From Microbacterium saperdae (lineage in GTDB: Bacteria; Actinomycetota; Actinomycetes; Actinomycetales; Microbacteriaceae): a DNA stretch of 64,000 bases. The notes under the pieces are model-generated. The model did no database searches. It was not told the origin of the DNA and worked only from the letters and a program-made list of their open reading frames with translations. The stretch is from NCBI RefSeq assembly GCF_006716345.1, contig NZ_VFOX01000001.1:124001-188000 (forward strand), read 5' to 3'. A program made the translations under genes and the position numbers. Below, one piece after another: positions 24,514 to 33,634 of the stretch (positions are counted from its first letter, which is position 1; every line of letters begins with the position of its first letter).

Positions 24514-25515
24514 ATGTCTGCAATGAAGCGCACTCGTACAGTTCTGGGGCTCGTCGCCGTCGGCGCGCTCGCGCTCGGTCTGACCGCATGCTCGAGCGGA
24601 GACTCCGGCGATGCCGGTGACTCCGGCGACTCGGGAGAGCTCACCACGGTCGGTTTCGTCGCCGTCGGCCCCGAGGGCGCATGGCGTCAGGCGAACGAGA
24701 GCAACATCCAGGACACGTTCACGGAAGAGGCCGGCTTCAACCTGAAGTACGCCCCCGCCACGAACCTCGACCAGAAGTCGCAGATCGACGCGTTCACGTC
24801 GTTCGTCGATGAGGACGTCGATGTGATCCTCCTGTCGGCGACCGAGGCCAGCGGCTGGGAGGACTCCCTCAAGCTCGCGCAGGAGGCTGAGATCCCCGTC
24901 ATCCTGCTCGACCGCGGCATCGAGCCCAACGACACGAGCCTGTACGTCACCCGCATCGCCCCCGACAACATCGAGGTCGCCAAGGAGGTCGGAACCTGGG
25001 CGGCAGCCGAGTTCCCCGACGGCGGCAACTACGTGGTCCTCGAAGGACCGGCCGGTGTCGGCGTCGTGAACGAGCGCAACCAGGGCTTCGACGAGGGCCT
25101 CGGCGACTCCACGCTGAACAAGGTCGACGCCCAGACCGCGAACTGGTCGGCGGAGGAGGGCAAGAGCGTCTTCGAGACCATGCTCAAGGCCAACAACAAC
25201 GACATCCAGTTCGTCTTCGCCCAGAACGACGAGATGGGTCTCGGCGCAGCTCAGGCCGCAGAGGAAGCCGGTCTGGTCATCGGCACCGACGTGAAGATCG
25301 CCACGATCGACGGTACGAAGAACGCGATGCAGGCGCTCGCCGACGGTCAGCTCAGCTACGTGCACGAGTACAACCCGCTGTTCGGTGAGACGGCACTCGA
25401 GGTCGTCGAGAAGGCTCTGGCCGGCGACTCGGTCGAGTCCTACATCATCGTTCCGAGCGAGGCGTTCGACTCGGCGGATGCGGCCAAGGCCGTTCTGGCG
25501 GACCGCAAGTACTGA
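24514..25515 (+). CDS. YtfQ-like furanose-binding lipoprotein
   Basis: A 333-residue periplasmic-binding-type lipoprotein with lipobox LTAC (Cys26) and a start preceded by GAGGAGGAG. It aligns by eye with E. coli YtfQ, the galactofuranose-binding protein: LTTVGFVAVGPEGAWRQANESN, ATEASGWEDSLKLAQEAEIPVILLDRGIE, LYVTRIAPDNIEVAKEVGTW and FAQNDEMGLGAAQAAEEAGL all have clear counterparts. With the ATPase and two permeases downstream it makes a complete YtfQRT-YjfF-type importer. Given the arabinan setting, L-arabinofuranose or free arabinose is the likely ligand (inference). A hairpin follows the gene, which would raise its expression over the downstream subunits. Confidence 0.9.
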   Translation: MSAMKRTRTVLGLVAVGALALGLTACSSGDSGDAGDSGDSGELTTVGFVAVGPEGAWRQANESNIQDTFTEEAGFNLKYAPATNLDQKSQIDAFTSFVDEDVDVILLSATEASGWEDSLKLAQEAEIPVILLDRGIEPNDTSLYVTRIAPDNIEVAKEVGTWAAAEFPDGGNYVVLEGPAGVGVVNERNQGFDEGLGDSTLNKVDAQTANWSAEEGKSVFETMLKANNNDIQFVFAQNDEMGLGAAQAAEEAGLVIGTDVKIATIDGTKNAMQALADGQLSYVHEYNPLFGETALEVVEKALAGDSVESYIIVPSEAFDSADAAKAVLADRKY

Positions 25516-25529
25516 GCACCACCCCGTGA

Positions 25530-25564
25530 CCTCGGGGACGGCGCCGACGGCGTCGTCCCCGAGG
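25530..25564 (+). terminator. Intra-operon hairpin after the binding-protein gene
   Basis: CCTCGGGGACG (25530-25540) pairs perfectly with CGTCCCCGAGG (25554-25564); the loop contains a further CGCC/GGCG stem. It stands between the binding protein and ATPase genes, the usual place for a partial terminator or mRNA-stabilising hairpin that gives more binding protein than membrane subunits. Confidence 0.7.
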
Positions 25565-25586
25565 CCGGACAGACGGAGAGACAACG

Positions 25587-27221
25587 ATGAACGAAGAACT
25601 GCCCATCGTCGAGATGCGCGGGATCACCATCGAATTCCCCGGCGTGAAGGCACTCGACGGAGTCGACTTCCGCCTCTTCCAGGGCGAGGTCCACGCGCTC
25701 ATGGGAGAGAACGGCGCGGGCAAGTCGACGCTGATCAAGGCCCTCACCGGTGTCTACCGGATCGATGCAGGCTCGATCGTCGTCGCCGGCCAGGAGCGCA
25801 GCTTCGCCGGCACGGGCGACGCGCAGGCCGCCGGGATCTCGACCGTCTACCAGGAGGTGAACCTCGCCCCCAACCTCACCATCGGTGAGAACGTCATGCT
25901 CGGGCACGAGGTGCGCGGTGTCCTCGGCGTCAACTGGCGGGCCACCCACCGCGCCGCCACCGAGGCGCTCGCCCGGCTCGGGCTGGACCATCTCGACACC
26001 CACCAGCCGCTCTCCACGCTCTCGATCGCGATGCAGCAGCTCGTCGCGATCAGCAGGGCCATGGCGATCAAGGCCAAGGTCCTCATCCTCGATGAGCCGA
26101 CGTCGAGTCTCGACGCCGCGGAGGTCGAGGGTCTCTTCACCGTGATGCGCACCCTGCGCGACCAGGGCGTCGCGATCCTCTTCGTCTCGCACTTCCTCGA
26201 CCAGATCTATGCGATCAGCGACCGTCTCACGGTCCTGCGCAACGGGCAGTACGAGGGCGAGTACCTCACCCGCGACCTCGACAGGCATGCGCTCATCTCC
26301 CGGATGATCGGCAAGGACCTCGATGCGCTGAAGTCGCTCGGCGGCAACCGCCGTACCACCCCGCGCGACGCCGACGAGGCGGCGTTCCTCTCGGCATCCG
26401 GCATCTCGCGCGCCGGCGCGGTGCACGCCACCGACCTCGAGATCCGTCCAGGGGAGGTCGTCGGCTTCGCCGGGCTCCTCGGCTCGGGGCGCACCGAACT
26501 CGCGCGTCTGCTCTACGGCGCAGACCGCAGCGAGTCCGGCGAGATCACCGTCAAGGGGCGCAAGGTCGATCTCTCCTCGCCGTCCGCCGCTCTCTCGCAG
26601 CGCATCGCCTTCTCGACCGAGAACCGTCGGGACGAGGGCATCATCGGCGACCTCACGATCCGCGAGAACATGATCCTCGCCGTCCAGGCCAAGCGCGGGT
26701 GGGCGCGGCCCATGCCGCGCAAGGAGCAGGACGCGATCGTCGACAAGTACATCGCGGCGCTCAACGTGCGACCGGCCGATCCGGAGCGGATGATCAAGAA
26801 CCTCTCGGGCGGCAACCAGCAGAAGGTGCTCCTCGGACGGTGGCTCGCCACCGAGCCGGAACTCCTGATCCTGGATGAACCCACCCGAGGCATCGATGTC
26901 GGCGCGAAGGCCGAGATCCAGGAGGCCGTCGCGGAGCTCGCAGACCAGGGCGTCGCCGTCGTCTTCGTCTCGTCCGAGCTCGAGGAGGTCGTGCGTCTCT
27001 CCGAGCGGATCGTCGTGCTCAAGGACCACAGCAAGATCGGTGAGATCCAGAACGGCCCCGACGTCACGGCGCAGGAGATCGTCGACGTGATCGCCGCGCA
27101 CGGTGTGGAGGCCGCGGCGACGACTCTCGAGCAGGAGCTCGACGCGATCGAGGTCGTCCACGTCGCACCCGTCGCCGCTTCCGATGTGCAGCCAGAGACC
27201 CTCGAGGGGGAGACCCGATGA
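25587..27221 (+). CDS. YtfR-like CUT2 ABC transporter ATPase
   Basis: A 544-residue protein with two ABC domains: Walker A GENGAGKST, Walker B LILDEPTSS, then degenerate GLLGSGRTELARLL, signature LSGGNQQKVLLGR and LILDEPTRGID. It hydrolyses ATP for the furanose importer whose binding protein precedes it and whose permeases follow; it overlaps the first permease start by ATGA. It has an acidic C-terminal extension of about 40 residues (EQELDAIEVVHVAPVAAS...). It is clearly a paralogue of the orphan ATPase at 22790. Confidence 0.92.
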   Translation: MNEELPIVEMRGITIEFPGVKALDGVDFRLFQGEVHALMGENGAGKSTLIKALTGVYRIDAGSIVVAGQERSFAGTGDAQAAGISTVYQEVNLAPNLTIGENVMLGHEVRGVLGVNWRATHRAATEALARLGLDHLDTHQPLSTLSIAMQQLVAISRAMAIKAKVLILDEPTSSLDAAEVEGLFTVMRTLRDQGVAILFVSHFLDQIYAISDRLTVLRNGQYEGEYLTRDLDRHALISRMIGKDLDALKSLGGNRRTTPRDADEAAFLSASGISRAGAVHATDLEIRPGEVVGFAGLLGSGRTELARLLYGADRSESGEITVKGRKVDLSSPSAALSQRIAFSTENRRDEGIIGDLTIRENMILAVQAKRGWARPMPRKEQDAIVDKYIAALNVRPADPERMIKNLSGGNQQKVLLGRWLATEPELLILDEPTRGIDVGAKAEIQEAVAELADQGVAVVFVSSELEEVVRLSERIVVLKDHSKIGEIQNGPDVTAQEIVDVIAAHGVEAAATTLEQELDAIEVVHVAPVAASDVQPETLEGETR

Positions 27222-28294
27222 GCGCATCCGCTCGTGCGTCCATGTGGCGCGACCTGATCCGCAAACCGTTCTTCTGGGGCATCGTCGCGATCGTCGCGCT
27301 GCTCGCGCTGAACGTGCTGAAGGATCCGACATATCTCGCGATCTCGATCAACCCGAACAACGGCAACCTCGTCGGCAACCTGATCGACATCCTCCGCCAG
27401 GCGGCACCGATCATGATGATCGCGATCGGCATGTCGCTCGTGATCGCGACCGGCGGCATCGACCTCTCGGTCGGCTCGCTGATGGCCGTCGCCGGAGCAG
27501 TGTCGATGGAGTTCCTCGCAGCGGCGAACGACTCCGGCTCGGTCGGCGTCGCCCTCGCCGCCGTGGGGCTCGCGTTGCTCGTCACGGCGATCCTCGGCGC
27601 GGTGAACGGCATCCTCGTCGCCTACGTCGGGCTGCAACCGTTCATCGCGACCCTCGTGCTGATGCTCGCCGGGCGAGGCATCGCCAAGGTCATCACCGGC
27701 GGCCAGAACACGGCGGCGTCGAGCGATCCGTTCCGGTGGATCGCGAACGGCTTCGTCATCGGCATCCCCGTGGTGTTCCTCCTCGCCGTGGTGATCGTCC
27801 TGGTCGTGGCGTGGGTGGTGCGCCGCAGCGCCCTCGGCCTCATGATCGAGGCCATCGGCATCAACCCCAAGGCGAGCCGGATGGCCGGGATCAAGCCGAA
27901 GGGCCTCCTGCTGACGACCTACGTGCTCAGCGGCATCCTCGCGGGCATCGCCGGGGTGATGTCGGTCGGCAGCGTCATGACGGTCGACATCTCCCGCACC
28001 GGCTACCAGCTCGAGCTGGACGCGATCCTCGCCGTCGTCATCGGAGGAGCCTCGCTCGCGGGTGGCAAGTTCTCGCTCAGCGGCGCCTTCGTCGGTGCCC
28101 TCCTGATCGCGACCCTCGACAAGACCGTGCTGTTCCTCGGCGTCTCGTCGTCCGCCACCCCGGCATTCAAGGCGATCGTGATCGTCGCCATCTGCCTGCT
28201 GCAGTCCGAGCGGGTGCGCAGCTGGTTCCAACGTCGCAAGAAGGCGCAGACCCCTTCGCCGCGAGTCGAGATCATGAAGGAGGCGGCAGCATGA
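27218..28294 (+). CDS. YtfT-like CUT2 ABC transporter permease
   Basis: A 358-residue BPD_transp_2-family permease with about eight to ten membrane helices. The conserved MIAIGMSLVIATGGIDLSVGS block near residue 70 and GGASLAGGKFSLSGAFVGAL near the C-terminus are CUT2 signatures. The AIGINPKASRMAGI loop is the region that contacts the ATPase. It overlaps both neighbours (ATGA at each end) and should pair with the next gene as a heterodimeric channel for furanose uptake. Confidence 0.92.
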   Translation: MSASARASMWRDLIRKPFFWGIVAIVALLALNVLKDPTYLAISINPNNGNLVGNLIDILRQAAPIMMIAIGMSLVIATGGIDLSVGSLMAVAGAVSMEFLAAANDSGSVGVALAAVGLALLVTAILGAVNGILVAYVGLQPFIATLVLMLAGRGIAKVITGGQNTAASSDPFRWIANGFVIGIPVVFLLAVVIVLVVAWVVRRSALGLMIEAIGINPKASRMAGIKPKGLLLTTYVLSGILAGIAGVMSVGSVMTVDISRTGYQLELDAILAVVIGGASLAGGKFSLSGAFVGALLIATLDKTVLFLGVSSSATPAFKAIVIVAICLLQSERVRSWFQRRKKAQTPSPRVEIMKEAAA

Positions 28295-29328
28295 GCGTCA
28301 TCGCAGCAGCACCCGTCCAGAGTGCCGGCCCGAGCTTCCTCGATCGGATGCGTCGTCAGCTCACCGCGAATCCGTCGGTCGTCCCGACCATCGCCTCGGT
28401 GATCATCTTCGTCGGCATGATCGTGTACGGCGAGATCGCCTACGGGAAGATCGTGCAGGCGAGCACCCTGTCGAACCTGCTGATCAACAACGCGCACCTC
28501 ATCGTGCTCGCCGTCGCCCTCACGTTCGTCATCCTCACCGGCGGCATCGACCTGTCGGTCGGCTCGGTCATCGCGGTCTCGTCGGTCGCGGGCGTCATGC
28601 TCTCGAACGCCGGGTGGAATCCGCTCGTCGTGATCGTGCTCATGATCGTCATCGGAGGGCTCTTCGGACTCGTCTCCGGCGTCTTGATCCGATACTTCAA
28701 CGTGCAGCCGTTCATCGCGACCCTCGCCATGATGTTCCTCGGGCGCGGCCTCGCGTCCCTGCTGAGCACCAAGCCGGAGCAGCTCCCGGCCGAGTCGCCG
28801 ATCCGGCTGATCGCCGAGAAGATCAAGATCATCGACGGACCGAAGGTGAACGACCTCGTCATCACCCCGGCCGTGATCATCGCGATCGTCGTGGTGCTCG
28901 TCGCCTTCTTCGTGCTGCACCGCACCCGGACAGGACGCACCGTCTACGCGATCGGCGGATCCGAGAACTCCGCGCTGCTGATGGGGCTCCCCGTGCCGCG
29001 CACCAAGGTCCTCGTCTACGTGATCAGCGGCTCGCTCGCCGGGCTCGCCGCCGTGCTCTACACGGCCCGGCTCGGGACGGCCCAGAACATCACCGGCATC
29101 GGCTGGGAGCTCGACGCGATCGCCGCCGCCGTCATCGGAGGAACGGTTCTCACCGGTGCCTACGGCTACGTGCTCGGCTCGGTCGTCGGAGCGCTCGTGC
29201 TCGGCCTCATGACCGTGCTCATCACCCGCGACGGCGGCATCCCCCCGGAGATGACCACCATCATCACGGGCGGCATCCTGCTGGTCTTCGTGCTGCTGCA
29301 GCGCGTGGTGACGCGCAAGAAGGAATAG
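28291..29328 (+). CDS. YjfF-like CUT2 ABC transporter permease
   Basis: A 345-residue permease of the same family as the preceding gene, overlapping it by ATGA. Signatures: LIVLAVALTFVILTGGIDL, FNVQPFIATLAMMFLGRGL, YAIGGSENSALLMGLPV and IAAAVIGGTVLTGAYGYVLG. Two different permeases plus one duplicated ATPase is the YtfT/YjfF arrangement. It is the last gene of the importer operon and is followed by a strong stem-loop. Confidence 0.92.
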   Translation: MSVIAAAPVQSAGPSFLDRMRRQLTANPSVVPTIASVIIFVGMIVYGEIAYGKIVQASTLSNLLINNAHLIVLAVALTFVILTGGIDLSVGSVIAVSSVAGVMLSNAGWNPLVVIVLMIVIGGLFGLVSGVLIRYFNVQPFIATLAMMFLGRGLASLLSTKPEQLPAESPIRLIAEKIKIIDGPKVNDLVITPAVIIAIVVVLVAFFVLHRTRTGRTVYAIGGSENSALLMGLPVPRTKVLVYVISGSLAGLAAVLYTARLGTAQNITGIGWELDAIAAAVIGGTVLTGAYGYVLGSVVGALVLGLMTVLITRDGGIPPEMTTIITGGILLVFVLLQRVVTRKKE

Positions 29329-29342
29329 CGAGCGCGTCCGCT

Positions 29343-29383
29343 CGAACGCTCCACCCGACCGCTGAGTTCGGGTGGAGCGTTCG
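29343..29383. terminator. Bidirectional stem-loop terminator
   Basis: CGAACGCTCCACCCGA (29343-29358) and TCGGGTGGAGCGTTCG (29368-29383) are perfect 16-base inverted arms around a nine-base loop. It lies between the convergent importer operon and the minus-strand membrane protein gene, so it can stop transcription from both sides. Confidence 0.85.
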
Positions 29384-29388
29384 TCGTC

Positions 29389-29823
29389 TCAGGCGCGCGG
29401 TGTCCGCGCGAGGAACGGCCGCGGCCACGCCCCGAGGGCGAGCACCGCGAGGATCGTCTGGAGCAGCCCCGTGACGAAGTAGATCCCGTGCAGGGGAGAC
29501 CACACGAGCATGATCGCGATCTCCACGAAGATCCAGATCATCATCGTCAGGCCGGCGGCGGCGTGCAGGCCCCAGGCGACGCGGTAGCCGCGCAGCTGCG
29601 AGAGCAGTGCGAGCACCTGCACCCCGCCGACGACGATCCCGAGGATGACGCCGGGCCAGAAGTACGACGAGAAGATGCTCCCCTCGATCCATGCGAGCGG
29701 GAGCCCCATCCCGCCACCGACGGTCAGGCCCACCATGCCGGCCAGCGCCGAGAGCAGGTTGAAGGCTGCGATGCCGATGAGGCCGAACCGGAGGGCGCGG
29801 GGCGGGCGCTGAGTCGAACGCAT
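29389..29823 (-). CDS. Small integral membrane protein of unknown function
   Basis: 144 residues with four predicted membrane helices (LIGIAAFNLLSALAGMVGL, YFWPGVILGIVVGGVQVLALL, AGLTMMIWIFVEIAIML and IYFVTGLLQTILAVLALG). No catalytic or transport motif is recognised. It stands alone between a terminator and the end of the GH127 gene, 73 bases from that gene's stop, and could be its distal co-transcribed neighbour. Function unknown. Confidence 0.7.
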   Translation of the reverse strand: MRSTQRPPRALRFGLIGIAAFNLLSALAGMVGLTVGGGMGLPLAWIEGSIFSSYFWPGVILGIVVGGVQVLALLSQLRGYRVAWGLHAAAGLTMMIWIFVEIAIMLVWSPLHGIYFVTGLLQTILAVLALGAWPRPFLARTPRA

Positions 29824-29896
29824 GGCTCCACGGTAGCGCCGGGACGCGCGCCGCCGAGGTCACGGGACCGGGAGAAATCCCCGGTCCCGCGCCTGA

Positions 29897-31765
29897 TCAG
29901 ACCGTCGGCACCCAGACCCGCATGGTCGAAGGGCCGCGCTGCGCCCAGTCGTGATACGGCACCAGCGGCACCTCGGCGACCTCGCCCGAGGACCGGCGCC
30001 GCAGCGGCAGCGCCACCCGTCCCTCGACCTCGACAGGGTCTCCGGCGACGACGGCCTCTGCCACATCCGCCCCGAAATCGACCGATTCCAGCGCCCACAC
30101 CTCGGGTCCGCGCTCGACGACCACGCATCCGCGTACCGCGTCGATCATGGGATGCGGCGCGCTCACCCGTGCGACCAGGGGCAGCACGAGCTCGACGACG
30201 TCGCCGACGCGGAACGCCCGCTCCACCGCCGCGGTCCCCGGCAGCACGGACTTCTCCGAGAGCCCCTCTTCCGTCGTCACCCGCAGCACCGCGTCCGACG
30301 CCCAGGAGGGCACCCGCAGCGTCAGCACGAACTCCGCGTCCTCGACGATCGTGATCCGGATGGTGCCGTCGACGGGATACCCGGTCGCGACGTCGAAGGC
30401 CACGGCTCGTCCGTCTGGCAAGCTCGTGCGCACCTGTGCGGGGGCATACTGATGCAGCTGCACGCCCTCGTCATCGGCCGTGGCGACATACGCGGCGAGA
30501 CTGGCGAAGGTGCGCGCCACGTTCGGCGGGCAGCACGATACTTCGAACCACGGCGCCCGCAGCGACGACGAGGCCCGCGGCGAGGTGCCCTCCGGGTCGG
30601 CCGGAACACCCGGAACGCGCTGATGCAGCGTGTTGGCGTAGTAGAACGCCTTCCCGTCCGGCGCCGGCGAGGTCGCCACGACGTTGAACAGCGTGCGCTC
30701 GATCAGGTCGGCGTGTGCCGTCTCGCCGGTCGCCAGCAGCAGACGCCACGAGAACATCACCGAGCCGATGCCCGCGCAGGTCTCGGAATAGGCGCGGTCC
30801 GGCGGCAGCTCCCAGTCGTCGCCGAAGGCCTCGTCCTGATGGTGCGAACCCTGGCCGCCGGTCACGTAGGTGCGGCGCTCGACCGTGCGTTCCCACTGGC
30901 CCCGCAGCGCGTCGAGCAGGGCGGCGTCGTCGCGCTCGACCGCGACATCGGTCGCCCCGGACGCCAGGTAGTTCGCCCGCACGGCGTGCCCGCGCAGCGC
31001 CTCGGCGTCACGCACCGGCACGTCGTCCTGGAAGTACTCCTGCCCCCACTCGATCTCGCGCAGGGAGCCGCGCCCGTGCCGTTCCACGAACAGCGCGGCC
31101 TGGTCGATGTAGCGCTGCTCGTCGAGCGCACGGCCGAGCTCGGCGAGGCCGACCTCCACCTCGGCGTGACCGCAGATCGCATCGCGTCCGTCCGCCCCGA
31201 ACTCCCGGCACACCAGGTCGGCGGCACGGCGGGCGATGCCGACCAGCCCGTCGTCGGCGTCCGGACGGGTGCGGTGGCGGGCCACGGCCGCCTGGAACAG
31301 GTGCCCGAGGCAGTACAGCTCGTGTCCCCACTCCAGATCCGACCACCGGTCGCCCTGTCCGGGCCGACCGAAGCGCGTGTTCAGGTAGCCGTCGGACTCC
31401 TGGGCGGCGGCGATCCGGGAGACCACGGCGCGGAACCGCTGCTCGAGCGGGTCGGCGGCGGCGGCATCCGTACGCCCGATCTCCCAGGCGAGGGCCTCGA
31501 GATACTTGTAGACCTCCGAGTCCGCGAACTCCCGCCCGCGGCGTCCTTCGGGGAGCGCGCCCGCGGCGGCGAGGTCGAAGTTCGGCAGCCACCCCTCGGA
31601 CTCGAGCCGCGATTCGATGTGCGTGAGCGTCGCCGCGCCGTTCACGTCCTGGCGCTCGCCCCAGAACCCTCCCGTGATGCGTACCTCGGAGAGGCCGAGC
31701 GGGCGCAGGCGCCCATGGCGGGGAACCACCGGGGCGACCGGTGCAGTGCTGTCGAACATCGTCAT
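29897..31765 (-). CDS. GH127 beta-L-arabinofuranosidase
   Basis: A 622-residue GH127 (DUF1680) enzyme, close in length to Bifidobacterium HypBA1. The zinc/thiolate site is complete: Glu328 and Cys330 (SETCAG) and Cys411-Cys412 (VSCCPPN), with Glu312 in the place of the general acid. The family uses a cysteine nucleophile to release beta-L-arabinofuranose. There is no signal peptide, so it acts on imported substrate. The start at 31765 overlaps the upstream permease stop by ATGA, making it the last gene of an ABC importer operon: binding protein, two permeases, hydrolase. The likely substrate is a beta-arabino-oligosaccharide, such as from extensin-like glycoproteins, taken up by that importer. 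Confidence 0.92.
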   Translation of the reverse strand: MTMFDSTAPVAPVVPRHGRLRPLGLSEVRITGGFWGERQDVNGAATLTHIESRLESEGWLPNFDLAAAGALPEGRRGREFADSEVYKYLEALAWEIGRTDAAAADPLEQRFRAVVSRIAAAQESDGYLNTRFGRPGQGDRWSDLEWGHELYCLGHLFQAAVARHRTRPDADDGLVGIARRAADLVCREFGADGRDAICGHAEVEVGLAELGRALDEQRYIDQAALFVERHGRGSLREIEWGQEYFQDDVPVRDAEALRGHAVRANYLASGATDVAVERDDAALLDALRGQWERTVERRTYVTGGQGSHHQDEAFGDDWELPPDRAYSETCAGIGSVMFSWRLLLATGETAHADLIERTLFNVVATSPAPDGKAFYYANTLHQRVPGVPADPEGTSPRASSSLRAPWFEVSCCPPNVARTFASLAAYVATADDEGVQLHQYAPAQVRTSLPDGRAVAFDVATGYPVDGTIRITIVEDAEFVLTLRVPSWASDAVLRVTTEEGLSEKSVLPGTAAVERAFRVGDVVELVLPLVARVSAPHPMIDAVRGCVVVERGPEVWALESVDFGADVAEAVVAGDPVEVEGRVALPLRRRSSGEVAEVPLVPYHDWAQRGPSTMRVWVPTV

Positions 31766-32658
31766 CCCTTGAAAGCGCCGGACATGAATCCGCGCACATA
31801 GTGTCGTTGGAGGATCAGGAAGAGCACGATGCAGGGCAGCGCCAGTACGACGACCCCCGCCTCGGTCGCGCCGTAGTCGACGACGCCCTGCACCTGACCG
31901 CGGAGGTTCGTCACCGCGAGAGGCAGCGTCATCCGGTTGGAATCGTTGATCAGGATCAGCGGCGCCATGAAGTCGTTCCACGCCGTCAGGAAGGCGAACA
32001 GGCCGACCGTGACCAGGCCCGGCTTCACGGCCGGCAGCAGCACGCGCCACAGGGCGCCCCAGCTGGAGCAGCCGTCGACCATCGCCGCCTCGTCCATCTC
32101 CTTCGGCACGGACTCGAACGAGATGCGCATCATGAACATCGAGAACGGCAGTTGGAACATCGTGATCACCAGCGCGACGCCGACCAGCGAGTTCTGCAGG
32201 CCCACCGCGTTCAGGATCACGTACAGCGGGATCAGGAGCGTCGCGTAAGGCACCATCAGGATCGCCAGGGTCAGCAGGAACAGTGCGTTCTTGCCGGGGA
32301 ACGAGAACCGCGCGAACGCGTATCCGCCCAGCAGCGAGATGAACAGCGTGAGGGCGACCGTGAGCACCGAGACGAACAGGGAGTTGCCGAGGTACACCCA
32401 GATGCCCGCCTGGTATTCGCCGAGCGCGGCGTAGTTGCCGAAGCCCCAGCCGTCGGTCTGGCTGGTGCCGGCCCTCGGGCTCACCGACGAGACGCCGGTC
32501 CAGATGAGCGGGTAGAGGAAGATCACCGCGAGAGCCGTCGTGAACACCCAGTAGGGGATGCCGAAGATGATGCGCGTCGTCTTCGAGCGGTAGCGCGGCA
32601 CGGTCGGCTGATGATTCGGCGCGACGATCGTGCGCGTCAGGGTCTGATTGTTCGACAT
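31762..32658 (-). CDS. CUT1 sugar ABC transporter permease (MalG type)
   Basis: A 298-residue permease with about six helices and the ATPase-contact loop EAAMVDGCSSWGALWRVLLPAVKP (the EAA motif) near residue 200. It starts at ATG 32658, five bases after the stop of the partner permease, and is coupled by ATGA to the GH127 gene. It forms the channel with the preceding permease. No ATPase gene accompanies the operon, so a shared ATPase elsewhere is expected. Confidence 0.92.
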   Translation of the reverse strand: MSNNQTLTRTIVAPNHQPTVPRYRSKTTRIIFGIPYWVFTTALAVIFLYPLIWTGVSSVSPRAGTSQTDGWGFGNYAALGEYQAGIWVYLGNSLFVSVLTVALTLFISLLGGYAFARFSFPGKNALFLLTLAILMVPYATLLIPLYVILNAVGLQNSLVGVALVITMFQLPFSMFMMRISFESVPKEMDEAAMVDGCSSWGALWRVLLPAVKPGLVTVGLFAFLTAWNDFMAPLILINDSNRMTLPLAVTNLRGQVQGVVDYGATEAGVVVLALPCIVLFLILQRHYVRGFMSGAFKG

Positions 32659-32663
32659 GGTGC

Positions 32664-33569
32664 TCAGCTCTCGTCCGGACGCCGGAAGGCGCGCAGCTGG
32701 AAGACGTTGATGACGATCAGTGCCAGCAGCACGATCACCGAGAGGGCGCCGGCGATGCCGAGGCTGTTCTGGCCCTGGAAGGCGACGTTGTAGATCAGCT
32801 GCACCACGGTCATGGTGCTGTTGTCGGGTCCGCCCTTGGTCAGGATGTAGAACTGCTCGAAGGCGAGCAGCGATCCGGTGACGCACATCACGGTGGTCAG
32901 CGCGAATGTCGGCTTGAGTAGCGGAACCGTGATGTCGCGGAAGGTCTGCCAGCGGCTGGCGCCGTCGATGCGGGCGGCCTCGTAGACGTCATCCGGGATG
33001 CCCTGCAGGCCGACCAGCATCAGCAGCATGTAGAAGCCGGCGAAGCGCCACACGATCAGGAAGATCGTCGACCACAGTGCGCCCTCGGGGGTGCCGAGGA
33101 ACGTGATCCCCCAGGACTTCATCAGGGCGGCGAACGGGCCGGCGATGGGGGAGTAGAGCACGTAGAACAGCAGCGAGGCGGAGGCCAGGCCCAGCGCGCT
33201 CGGGATGAGGAACGCCGTGCGGAGGAACCCCTTCCACCGCGTGGACTCCTGCACCAGCAGGGCGAGGCCCAGTCCGAGGCCGATCAGGATCACGGTCGTG
33301 ATGACGGTGTACAGCAGGGTGAAGCGGATCGAGTCCCAGAACAGGCGGTGGGTGACGGCGTCCACGTAGTTCTCGGGGAAGTTCAGGCCGCGGTTGCCGC
33401 TCAGCAGCGGCCAGTCGGATGCCGACATCTGCAGCACCAGCACGAGCGGCACCACGAACAGCAGCGCCACGAAGATCGCCGTCGGTGCGGCGTACAGCCA
33501 TCCCTGCACGGGGCCGCCGAACCCGGTGCGCGCGCGGCGTCGGCGCAGCGGCGTTGCGGTCGAAGTCAT
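32664..33569 (-). CDS. CUT1 sugar ABC transporter permease (MalF type)
   Basis: A 301-residue permease with about six helices and the EAA loop YEAARIDGASRWQTFRDITVPLLKP. The start at 33569 is preceded by a weak AGAG site. It lies between the binding-protein gene (65 bases upstream) and the MalG-type partner. The conserved FEQFYILTKGGP segment is typical of CUT1 MalF-like subunits for oligosaccharides. Confidence 0.92.
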   Translation of the reverse strand: MTSTATPLRRRRARTGFGGPVQGWLYAAPTAIFVALLFVVPLVLVLQMSASDWPLLSGNRGLNFPENYVDAVTHRLFWDSIRFTLLYTVITTVILIGLGLGLALLVQESTRWKGFLRTAFLIPSALGLASASLLFYVLYSPIAGPFAALMKSWGITFLGTPEGALWSTIFLIVWRFAGFYMLLMLVGLQGIPDDVYEAARIDGASRWQTFRDITVPLLKPTFALTTVMCVTGSLLAFEQFYILTKGGPDNSTMTVVQLIYNVAFQGQNSLGIAGALSVIVLLALIVINVFQLRAFRRPDES

Positions 33570-33634
33570 CTGGGTCTCTTTCACTACGTCGTCGGAGGGT
33601 GGGGGCGACGGTGTGCGCCGCCCCCACCGGGGGA

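Noticed and set aside
27103..29328. 741-codon open frame that could be read as a fusion ending in a permease
   Set aside because: The first ~395 codons are out-of-frame shadow of the ATPase and first permease; the permease begins at ATG 28291 in an ATGA overlap.
29897..32050. 717-codon reading of GH127
   Set aside because: The extra N-terminus is the out-of-frame end of the upstream permease; ATG 31765 gives the normal family length and an ATGA overlap.
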